From contig JAUVXV010000001.1 in assembly GCA_030603365.1 (NCBI GenBank), forward strand, positions 558,001 to 622,000: 64,000 nucleotides of DNA, in the 5' to 3' direction. Positions 1 to 7,317 of this stretch are shown one piece after another. The translations under genes and the position numbers were made by a program. The notes beneath the pieces were generated by a model that was given only the letters and a program-made list of their open reading frames with translations, searched no databases and was not told the DNA's origin. Each line of letters begins with the position of its first letter. Position 1 is the first letter of the stretch. The stretch comes from Candidatus Heimdallarchaeota archaeon (GTDB lineage: Archaea; Asgardarchaeota; Heimdallarchaeia; Heimdallarchaeales; Heimdallarchaeaceae).

Positions 1-197
1 CTATAGAATCATATCAAACCGCAATAGAAATTGAACCAGATAAAGCAATTTCTTGGGCAAATCTAGGAATTATATACGAAGAGCTCAAATTAAAAAATGA
101 AGCAAAAGAATGTTATCAGAAAGCTAAAGATATTTCCATGAAAAATAAAGATTATAAAACAGCTGCAAAATTCGAGGAATGGGAAAATTCAATATGA
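1..197 (+). CDS. TPR-repeat protein, C-terminal fragment
   Basis: An open frame runs in from the left edge (codons start at position 3) and ends at TGA 195-197. It encodes about 64 residues, including a clear tetratricopeptide unit: AIEIEPDKAISWANLG, then IYEELK, then EAKECYQKA. TPRs form helical hairpins for protein binding. Only the C-terminus is in the window, so total length and partners are unknown. Its stop overlaps the likely start of the next gene (ATGA at 194-197), which suggests co-transcription. Confidence 0.75.
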   Translation, partial: IESYQTAIEIEPDKAISWANLGIIYEELKLKNEAKECYQKAKDISMKNKDYKTAAKFEEWENSI

Positions 198-733
198 GCT
201 TTTCGAAAGAGAAAAAACATCTTGAATGGCAAGAAGTACCCCTTAAAATAGCTAGATTTTTAAGAAATAATAGTTTTGAAGTTTGGAACGAAAGATCAAT
301 TGAAAAGAAAAGAGTTGATATTCTTGCTAAACGGGCCTACAAGAACAAAACTTATTATATTATACTCGAATTCAAGCATTACGAGAAAGTAACAGGTAGT
401 GCAGAAGATAAATTTCTAGAACAGTTACGAGAGTATCTGAGGATATTTGTTCAACGAGAACTGAAGAGAAAAGGTTTCAGTCACATATCTCGCAATTATG
501 TTTTTATTGGTTATCTTGTTCTCTCAAAGGATTATGGTATATATAAAAACCGTCGTAAAAACTGGAGAAAAGAAAGATTATTTCCTGAAGATAAGGATTT
601 AGAATATATTTGGAAACGAAATCTGTATCTCTTCAGTTCAACTGAGGACTATATTCGTTCGAATTTGGAATTAGTTGGATTACCCTTTTACTCCCAGACC
701 TCTATTCAGGATTTTACTGATAAAGAAATATAA
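179..733 (+). CDS. PD-(D/E)XK nuclease-like protein
   Basis: 184 residues from ATG 179. The second ATG, at 194, overlaps the upstream TPR gene's stop as ATGA and may be the true start. Residues 46-66 read VDILAKR then ILEFKHY. This is the Asp, then Glu-x-Lys pattern (D47, E64, K66) of restriction-endonuclease-fold nucleases, on two predicted strands and preceded by a helix. The C-terminal half is basic and aromatic with no further motif I recognise. The fold is inferred from the motif only. DNA repair, defence or RNA cleavage are all possible. It sits directly behind a TPR protein. Confidence 0.55.
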   Translation: MGKFNMSFSKEKKHLEWQEVPLKIARFLRNNSFEVWNERSIEKKRVDILAKRAYKNKTYYIILEFKHYEKVTGSAEDKFLEQLREYLRIFVQRELKRKGFSHISRNYVFIGYLVLSKDYGIYKNRRKNWRKERLFPEDKDLEYIWKRNLYLFSSTEDYIRSNLELVGLPFYSQTSIQDFTDKEI

Positions 734-768
734 TAACAGTAAAAAACCCTTAGTGTAATTTAGTTTTA

Positions 769-1683
769 ATGAGTGTTGACCTATCCAAATTTAAAGATGA
801 GTTGTATTCGATTCATATTCTTGAAGAAGGTGTGAATCTATTTAGTGAAAAGTTCGAAGATTTTTTAAATGTTGATGATGTTCTTGTATTTGGTTTTATT
901 TCAGCACTTTATAGCTATACATATGCCATAGGTCATGAAGAAGTCAAATCAATTGATTTCGGAAGTTGTAAGTTTCTTTTCTTGCAATTGTTTGATAATA
1001 GATTATTAGTAGTTATTACTAAAGATGAGATTTCAAGTGAGAATGAAAATATTTTGTTGAAGAATATTGCACTCAGATATGAAATTCTGACTGAAAACAA
1101 ATCTATTGGTCAGATTAAATCTTTACTTGACATAGAAAATACTATTATCCCTCTAGATATTGTTGCTGAGATTAGAAAGAAGAAATACAAGAAACAAGAA
1201 GAAGATGCTATCCCCCTAGACCTTCCAGCAATTCCTGAGATACAAATACCTGAAGTAAAAATTGAGAATTTTTATGTAGAGATGCTCACTGATGAAACAC
1301 AACTCTCTGTGGATAAACTTAATACAATTAAAAAAACTTTAACAAACTTCTTTCTAGGATATAAGACTTTAATATCAAGCCTTTTTGCAATTGCTAAGCA
1401 AGAAAAATTGATTTCATTTGTTTTTAGCAGAAAAACTTTCGATGAGATATATCCTCTTGTTAAATTCATTATCACTAATCCTTCCGAAATTGATGTGAAT
1501 TCAGAGAGTATTCAGAGTCACATTAAAGGAGTAAAAATTGATGATGAGGATTTATACGTCCTGATTTATCTTTCAAAAAAACAGAACACTAAATCTGTCG
1601 TATTTAGCAAATATAAGGACGAACTTGAATCTCTTGCTCCACACCTAAGTAGAATCTCCAAATTTGTTGAAAAGATGATTTGA
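769..1683 (+). CDS. Longin/roadblock-like (profilin-fold) protein
   Basis: 304 residues. The first 110 carry the pattern VFGFISALYSY, a short strand ending IDFGSCKFLF, then LLVVITKDE. This is typical of longin/Mon1-like and roadblock folds used as small-GTPase regulatory platforms. A lysine- and proline-rich linker (about 135-165) leads to a second alpha/beta region of about 140 residues with no motif I recognise. The start has no Shine-Dalgarno, consistent with a leaderless transcript. The next plus-strand gene encodes a roadblock protein, so the two may act together with a small GTPase encoded elsewhere. The function is inferred from the fold. Confidence 0.5.
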   Translation: MSVDLSKFKDELYSIHILEEGVNLFSEKFEDFLNVDDVLVFGFISALYSYTYAIGHEEVKSIDFGSCKFLFLQLFDNRLLVVITKDEISSENENILLKNIALRYEILTENKSIGQIKSLLDIENTIIPLDIVAEIRKKKYKKQEEDAIPLDLPAIPEIQIPEVKIENFYVEMLTDETQLSVDKLNTIKKTLTNFFLGYKTLISSLFAIAKQEKLISFVFSRKTFDEIYPLVKFIITNPSEIDVNSESIQSHIKGVKIDDEDLYVLIYLSKKQNTKSVVFSKYKDELESLAPHLSRISKFVEKMI

Positions 1684-1808
1684 TGCTTTTTGAAATCTTT
1701 TCCATATTTTATGTTCTTTGGGTTTAAATACCAATTTCAATCTTATCTGGTGAATTCAACGAGAATAAAGATAAGATTGATATACTATTAATTCTATTTT
1801 TACCCAAA

Positions 1809-2204
1809 GTGTTGGTGAATGTAATGAGTCTCTCTGGACAACAAATCGAACAAACATTGCATGAGTTTGAGGCAAATACTGAAGGAATTTTAGGATGTTC
1901 AATAATCTATGCAAAAGATGCTCTGTTATTAGCAGAATCATCTCAAAAATTCGAAAGGCTCGTGATTCAATGGTTAAGTGAGAAAATGCTCTCATTAGCA
2001 AAAGAGTCGTTACAACAATTGATGAAAGAGTTCACTCTTTTGAGTGTTACAATAGAAGAAAAAGATCATTTCGTTTATCTTCGTCCAATTGGTGATGACT
2101 ATTATGCAGTAATAATAACCACGAAGGAAGAAAACAGAGGATTGTTGGAGCATAATATCAAAAGGTTACTACAAAAATTAACTCCAATGATGTTGCTTAG
2201 TTAA
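1809..2204 (+). CDS. Roadblock/LC7 domain protein
   Basis: 131 residues, or 126 if translation starts at ATG 1824 (MSLSGQQ). One roadblock/LC7 domain fills the protein: an N-terminal helix, a strand GCSIIYAKDALLLAE, a long helix, and paired strands ending FVYLRPIGDDYYAVIITT before the last helix. Roadblock proteins dimerise and serve as GTPase regulators or scaffolds; they are abundant in Asgard archaea. It is followed 19 bp later by the next gene. No nearby small GTPase is visible. Confidence 0.75.
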   Translation: MLVNVMSLSGQQIEQTLHEFEANTEGILGCSIIYAKDALLLAESSQKFERLVIQWLSEKMLSLAKESLQQLMKEFTLLSVTIEEKDHFVYLRPIGDDYYAVIITTKEENRGLLEHNIKRLLQKLTPMMLLS

Positions 2205-2223
2205 TATATAGAGGTCGAAAACT

Positions 2224-2610
2224 GTGGATCTAACTACTCTGAAAGTACTAGCAAAAATGGCTAGTGGGGAAGAAGGACCTAATGCAAGATTCAACTTTAT
2301 GTCTTCAGATACTAAAGGATTCTTGTGTTCTTGTTCAACTCTGGAGGAATTATATGAATGTGTAACAAGTCTAGAACCAGATATAATACTTGCTCATGTA
2401 TGCTCATGTGAGGAATTTGATCAATCATCAGGAACAAGAGATTTAGCATTTTATATTCACTACGTTTTTGGTGATGTAGAACTTTCTATGAAGATATACA
2501 GCGTAGCTGAGAGGTATGCTGAAGATTCAGACAAATTAAAACTTGAAATTGGTAATCTTTTATTCACTAGGCTATTAAACTACAGCGAAATAGCATTAAT
2601 TCCTGATTAA
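2224..2610 (+). CDS. DUF5752-like small protein
   Basis: 128 residues from a GTG start, just downstream of the roadblock gene and probably co-transcribed. The pattern matches what I recall of DUF5752: a strand followed by LEELYECVTSLEPDIILAHV, then a phrase like DLAFYIHYVFGDVELSMKI, and a final helical stretch. No function is known to me for that family. It contains a CSCS and a CSCEE cysteine pair, which could be incidental. The family assignment is tentative. Confidence 0.45.
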   Translation: MDLTTLKVLAKMASGEEGPNARFNFMSSDTKGFLCSCSTLEELYECVTSLEPDIILAHVCSCEEFDQSSGTRDLAFYIHYVFGDVELSMKIYSVAERYAEDSDKLKLEIGNLLFTRLLNYSEIALIPD

Positions 2611-2667
2611 CATTTATCAAAATTCTTTTTTATTCAAAGTTACTTCTTCAATTCGTCTCTTAAAAAT

Positions 2668-2673
2668 AGGTGA
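2668..2673 (+). promoter_or_regulatory. Shine-Dalgarno deciding a TTG start
   Basis: AGGTGA lies 7 bases before TTG 2681. It supports that rare start codon for the zinc-finger/DHH gene; no in-frame ATG lies at a sensible place before the first CxxC motif. Confidence 0.6.
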
Positions 2674-2680
2674 AATTAAT

Positions 2681-4798
2681 TTGAGCTCAAAATGTCCAAA
2701 GTGTAAAGGTATTGGTAAGATAATAAAAGAGAAAATGACCTGTCCTTCCTGTCTTGGAATAGGAAAAACATCCTTTACTCTAGGTGGGGATGAAGAGGGA
2801 AAGCCTTGCGAAAAATGCGATGGGAAAGGAAAAATAATCCTCCGGGAAAAATGCCCTATTTGTGGTGGGAAAAAAACTGTCAAATACTGCAGTTCATGTA
2901 GAAAAATACTATCAGAACCATCATCTTCTGGATTATGTTCAAAGTGTGAAAAGAGAAAAGTACCATTAGTGTATTCACTTAAACCTCCTATTGATTCTCA
3001 ATTAATCCGAAAAGAAATGCTATTACTTTCAAGAGTTGAAAGCGTAAAAAAAGTAGGTGTTTTTGTTTCTGTTTCACCTAAGCTTAACGTCTTAATTAGA
3101 ACTAAAGATATCACACAAGATTATGCTTGGGATATAGGTGAAGAAGTAATTGTCAAAGTAAATTTCATCAATGACCAAGGAAAGCTTTCTGGTGTTCCTG
3201 TACATCTAGAAGACTATGTATCTGAGTCTTTAAGAGGTAGGGTTCGAAAATTACAGATTAGCAACTTAAACGAAGATATGGAAGGATCATTCATATCCAT
3301 AAATGCTCAAGTGGTTTCTATTCTTCAAACCTCAGGTCCTACTAGATTTACACTAGTTGACCCTTCTGGCACAATCACTGCTGCTGCTTTCATTAAACCA
3401 GGAGAAAGAGCTTTTTCTGAAATTACTGAGGATATGGTTGTTTCTGTTTTCGGTGAAATCAACAAACACCGTGATATTCTTCAAATCGAGATTAAAGATA
3501 TGGAAAAATTAGCGACCTCAGAAACAGCTGGAATTCTAAAAGAAATAGAAAAAGCGATAGACACCAAATCTACACCAAAAGAATTTAACTTTTCCATCAA
3601 AAGTGAATTATTAGAAAAGTTACGACCAGACTTAATAGCTGTTGCTAAAAGAATCAGAAAAGCTGTTTTCACAGGACAACCCATCTTTATTCGAAATCAT
3701 GCAGATGCTGATGGGACAGTTGCAGGTTTCACTGTAAAACGAGCTATTCAAAAAATTATGGAACAAGAAGGATATGATTCTGATACAATTAGAATTCGTT
3801 TAAAACGGCTACCAAATAAACCTCCATTTTTTGATGCCATCGATGTAACTAAAGACTTGGAATTTGCCCTATCCGATCAAGAAAGATTTGGTGACAAATT
3901 ACCTCTATTCCTCTGTATGGATTTTGGATCCAGTACCGAATCTCTATTCCCTTATCTACAAATCAAATCACTAGGTTTAGAAATTCTTGTTGTAGATCAC
4001 CATTTTCCAGATAAAGAAATCAAGGAATTAGTGGATTATCATGTTAATCCATACTTTGTTGGTGGAGGATACGAGCTTTCAGCTGGAATGCTAGGTTATG
4101 AACTAGCAAGAATCATCTGCCCTGATGTAACAGAAGAGATGAAACATCTACCTGCTATTGCTGGTTTAATGGATAGAGTAGAAGGGAAAGAGATACAGGC
4201 CTATATCAAACTTGCAGAAGAGAAGGGATATACTGTTGATGATCTGCGAAATATTGGATTATCTGTTGATTATGAAGTATACAACTTGAGATTCTCTGAA
4301 GGATCTCATATCCTTAGCATTTTATTTGGTGTTAATGTTCCCGTAGAGTGGCACACAAAAATGTTTAATCTAATCGGAAGGGAAACAAAGCAAATGATGG
4401 AGAAGTCCTTTAGGAATGCTCTTCCACATAGTAAAACTAAGATACTAACGAATAATGTTCTATTTGTAACTCTTGATGTTGAATTATTTTCACATAGATT
4501 CACATTTCCCAATCCAGGGAAACTTACAGGGTTAATATTTGACTACTATTGTGAGAAAAACAAAGATAAAGCTGTCGTAACTTTAGGTGAAGGTCCAGAT
4601 TTCATAATATTGCGTTCTAAAGGATTGAAAATAAATTTTCCTGATGCTGTTAAACTTATGCAGAAAAAGTTACCTGAAGCAGATGTTGAGGGTGGAGGGC
4701 ATGAAGTTGTAGGATCAATTAAGTTCTATGAAGGGGAAAGAAAGAAAGTTAAGAAATTCTTCATTGAATATCTTTCAACTCTAGAGATGACTAAGTGA
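2681..4798 (+). CDS. DHH phosphoesterase with DnaJ-type zinc fingers and OB folds
   Basis: 705 residues. The first 90 hold DnaJ-like CxxCxG zinc modules (CPKCKGIG, CPSCLGIG, CEKCDGKG, CPICGG) plus two more CxxC pairs. Residues about 118-175 look like an S1-type OB fold and 205-280 like a second OB fold with VDPSGTITAAAF. The DHH catalytic region follows, with HADADG at 340-345, an MDFG motif near 412 and DHH at 439-441. The end (GGGHEVVGSIKF) fits a DHHA1 domain. Such archaeal DHH proteins are RecJ-like nucleases or phosphodiesterases, and the OB and zinc parts imply a nucleic-acid substrate. Exonuclease polarity cannot be read from the sequence. It converges with the next gene, with 5 bases between. 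Confidence 0.85.
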   Translation: MSSKCPKCKGIGKIIKEKMTCPSCLGIGKTSFTLGGDEEGKPCEKCDGKGKIILREKCPICGGKKTVKYCSSCRKILSEPSSSGLCSKCEKRKVPLVYSLKPPIDSQLIRKEMLLLSRVESVKKVGVFVSVSPKLNVLIRTKDITQDYAWDIGEEVIVKVNFINDQGKLSGVPVHLEDYVSESLRGRVRKLQISNLNEDMEGSFISINAQVVSILQTSGPTRFTLVDPSGTITAAAFIKPGERAFSEITEDMVVSVFGEINKHRDILQIEIKDMEKLATSETAGILKEIEKAIDTKSTPKEFNFSIKSELLEKLRPDLIAVAKRIRKAVFTGQPIFIRNHADADGTVAGFTVKRAIQKIMEQEGYDSDTIRIRLKRLPNKPPFFDAIDVTKDLEFALSDQERFGDKLPLFLCMDFGSSTESLFPYLQIKSLGLEILVVDHHFPDKEIKELVDYHVNPYFVGGGYELSAGMLGYELARIICPDVTEEMKHLPAIAGLMDRVEGKEIQAYIKLAEEKGYTVDDLRNIGLSVDYEVYNLRFSEGSHILSILFGVNVPVEWHTKMFNLIGRETKQMMEKSFRNALPHSKTKILTNNVLFVTLDVELFSHRFTFPNPGKLTGLIFDYYCEKNKDKAVVTLGEGPDFIILRSKGLKINFPDAVKLMQKKLPEADVEGGGHEVVGSIKFYEGERKKVKKFFIEYLSTLEMTK

Positions 4799-4803
4799 CG
4801 AAG

Positions 4804-6303
4804 CTAATTCTCGTCTTCAATTTCTTCATTGCTATCTTTATCTTTTTTTCTTCTGAAAACCTTTCCAATTCCACTTTTAGTTTTAGAATAGGCTCCTCCT
4901 ATTGCACCTGCTACTTTCTTAGTAGGAGAAATGAAAACTTTCACTGCAGCTGATTTTACACCGTATTTCATACCTTCTTTAAGTACCATATTTGCATATT
5001 GTTTCCATGAATCCTCCCCTCTCTTTACTCTGTCAATTCTTTCTACGAGCTCATCAAATGGTGGTAAGAACTCAAATCTATATAATTCAGGTGATGCATA
5101 GTTTCTGAATCTCTTAGATGCTCGATAGTTCAAAATGAAGAATATCATCAAACATGGAATAGCGATCAATGCTATTTTATCTTTGATATAAACTAAATCA
5201 ATATTAGCGAAAAATTGAGTGAAAATTCCACCAAATAGATCATTTTTTGTCACTATATGAAGGAATGTGATATGATAACTGAGAACCAAACCCATTACAG
5301 TAATCAAAACACCTAATGGTGACATAAATCTAGGAATCTTGAGTAAGAACCATGGTTTTTCTTCTTCAGTTTCTATTATTTCTTTCTTTTTCTTCTTCTT
5401 CTTTGATCTCTCTTCTTCAATTAGGATAACTTCTTTCTCTATTCCCTTCTCAATGCGTTTAACTTTTCTAGCATAAGTTGAGACAGAGTAAAATATCAAA
5501 AACAATGCAGTAAGTATGCTACCAACATTGTCACTAGGATCATTTTCTGTAACAGTATAGATAGTTAATTTCCACAATGTAAATGAAGAAAAGACATAAA
5601 AAAATGCAAGTATTGTATAGAATACATCATCCTTCTTTCCTAGTACGAATATTATTACATTAGTCAATATAACAGCAAGAATAACAAAAGATGCTGAGAT
5701 TAATAGAAATAGCTGAAAATCCACGAAAATAGAGTAATATATCAAATAACCTCCCATCGCTGCATTTACAAAAGATAAAATAAAAACTACTAAGCTGAAT
5801 ATTACTGTTCCTTCATTTGCTTGTTTACCTAAGAACATGATGCTGCCTAGAACTTTATTTCCCCAAAAGTTTCTAGATATAGAGAAAGTTAAGAAAATTG
5901 AAACTCCTATCCAGCCTAGATACCCTATAGCAGCTATAAAAGGGGAAATGTTCTTGATTTCCTCTACGAAATATAATAGTGCAGTTCCTCCCCCAGCTGT
6001 GAGAATAGCAGGCCCTGCCCAGTATTTTAATGGATATTTAGCAATGAAAAGACCAAAAATGATGTATGTAACAGCAACTGATAACTCGATTAGGATAAGA
6101 ATCCTTGCTGTCTCAGCTAAAGCGGTATAATAGGGCTCTGACCCTTGTAATTGATTCTCAATTAGATAAAATATCGTTGAAGTTACTGAAATGAGTATAA
6201 ACGCTATTGTGTAGAAAATGTACCTTTTACTAAAAAGAACTCTTATTCCACTTGTAAAAATGTTCTTGATGAATTTGTAAAAAGCTTTCTCAACATATGA
6301 CAT
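4804..6303 (-). CDS. Polytopic membrane protein of unknown function
   Basis: 499 residues with about ten hydrophobic segments. The first is near 29-47, and seven or eight lie before a highly charged cytoplasmic loop around 285-315 containing a run of lysines (RSKKKKKKKE). At least two more follow, and the protein ends in a basic, soluble tail of about 100 residues (KVFRRKKDKD near the end). I recognise no transporter or enzyme signature. The gene is monocistronic, with an AT-rich TATA-like stretch just upstream around 6315-6335. Confidence 0.6.
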   Translation of the reverse strand: MSYVEKAFYKFIKNIFTSGIRVLFSKRYIFYTIAFILISVTSTIFYLIENQLQGSEPYYTALAETARILILIELSVAVTYIIFGLFIAKYPLKYWAGPAILTAGGGTALLYFVEEIKNISPFIAAIGYLGWIGVSIFLTFSISRNFWGNKVLGSIMFLGKQANEGTVIFSLVVFILSFVNAAMGGYLIYYSIFVDFQLFLLISASFVILAVILTNVIIFVLGKKDDVFYTILAFFYVFSSFTLWKLTIYTVTENDPSDNVGSILTALFLIFYSVSTYARKVKRIEKGIEKEVILIEEERSKKKKKKKEIIETEEEKPWFLLKIPRFMSPLGVLITVMGLVLSYHITFLHIVTKNDLFGGIFTQFFANIDLVYIKDKIALIAIPCLMIFFILNYRASKRFRNYASPELYRFEFLPPFDELVERIDRVKRGEDSWKQYANMVLKEGMKYGVKSAAVKVFISPTKKVAGAIGGAYSKTKSGIGKVFRRKKDKDSNEEIEDEN

Positions 6304-6413
6304 GTTTATTCAATATAGACAATATATAATAAAAGTTTGGAAACAGTTTGATAAAGTAATTGAGAGTTTGTTTTTTCTGTTTCATAATCGTTAAATAACT
6401 CAATCAAAATTAT

Positions 6414-7268
6414 ATGTTGATAGATATGTTCGATGTCTTTGATACTTTTCTCTTTGACGGTGATGGTGTATTGTATAAGGAATCTAATCCACTTCCAGGA
6501 TCTATTGAATTTTTAAATTTCCTTGAAAAGCAAGGAAAGAAAGTATACATTTTAACCAACAATAGTACAAAAACGAGAAAAGAATTTCAAACCAAACTTA
6601 CAACTTTGGGAATTACTTTACCAATTAAAAACATATTAACCTCTTCTTATCTAACAGCAAAATATATTGAAAAACAGTCACCAAAAGCAACCATCTACGT
6701 AATTGGAGAAGATGGTCTTAGAAGTGAATTAAAAGCTGTTGGATTAGTTGTACTGAATGATTGGCAAGAAAACAATGAGGAAGATATTTTCGAATTCGAT
6801 TTTGATAAGGTTGATTATGTTATTACTGGAATGGACAGATTGCTTAATTACACAAAAATCTCCAGAGCAACCCATATTCTCCAAAACCATGACCATGTAA
6901 AATTCATAGCCACTAATGGTGATTTTACATTCCCCACAGTTAAAGGGTTAATTCCAGGGGGTGGAGCTATGATAAAAATATTAGAAGTATTGTCTGATAG
7001 AAATATAGAATTAGTTATAGGAAAACCCGAACCTGAAATGTATGAAACAGCTGTGGAATTATCTAAATCATCTATAGAAAAAACAATTATGTTTGGTGAT
7101 AGAATCGAAACTGATATCCTCGGAGCCAATCAAGTAGGAATGAGTTCTTGTTTAGTTTTAACAGGAGTTACTCAAATGCGAGACTTAGAGAATCTCACTG
7201 AAGAAAATGCTCCCACAATAATAATGAGTGACCTTCGAGATGCTCTTAACAATTTTAATTCTTCTTAA
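6414..7268 (+). CDS. NagD-like HAD-superfamily phosphatase
   Basis: 284 residues from ATG 6414; ATG 6426 is an alternative. Motif I is FDGDGVLY with nucleophile D15 and acid/base D17. Motif II is LTNNSTK. A capping domain follows, then the Lys motif IGKPEPEMY and motif IV GDRIETDILGA. Length and order match the NagD/4-nitrophenylphosphatase/phosphoglycolate-phosphatase branch (C2-capped HAD). These are soluble Mg-dependent phosphatases acting on sugar or glycolate phosphates or nucleotides; the substrate cannot be read here. It stands alone between a divergent membrane-protein gene and a protease gene. Confidence 0.85.
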   Translation: MLIDMFDVFDTFLFDGDGVLYKESNPLPGSIEFLNFLEKQGKKVYILTNNSTKTRKEFQTKLTTLGITLPIKNILTSSYLTAKYIEKQSPKATIYVIGEDGLRSELKAVGLVVLNDWQENNEEDIFEFDFDKVDYVITGMDRLLNYTKISRATHILQNHDHVKFIATNGDFTFPTVKGLIPGGGAMIKILEVLSDRNIELVIGKPEPEMYETAVELSKSSIEKTIMFGDRIETDILGANQVGMSSCLVLTGVTQMRDLENLTEENAPTIIMSDLRDALNNFNSS

Positions 7269-7317
7269 TCAATCTAGATGTGATTAGATTTTTATATGAA
7301 AATGAATTAATTTTCTT

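Noticed and set aside
1756..2001. Minus-strand open frame opposite the roadblock gene
   Set aside because: A shadow of the real gene with no motif of its own; the same applies to the other frames opposite strong genes.
5380..5420. Lysine-codon run (TTTCTTCTTC) as a microsatellite
   Set aside because: It codes for a charged loop within a membrane protein and has no sign of length variation in a single sequence.
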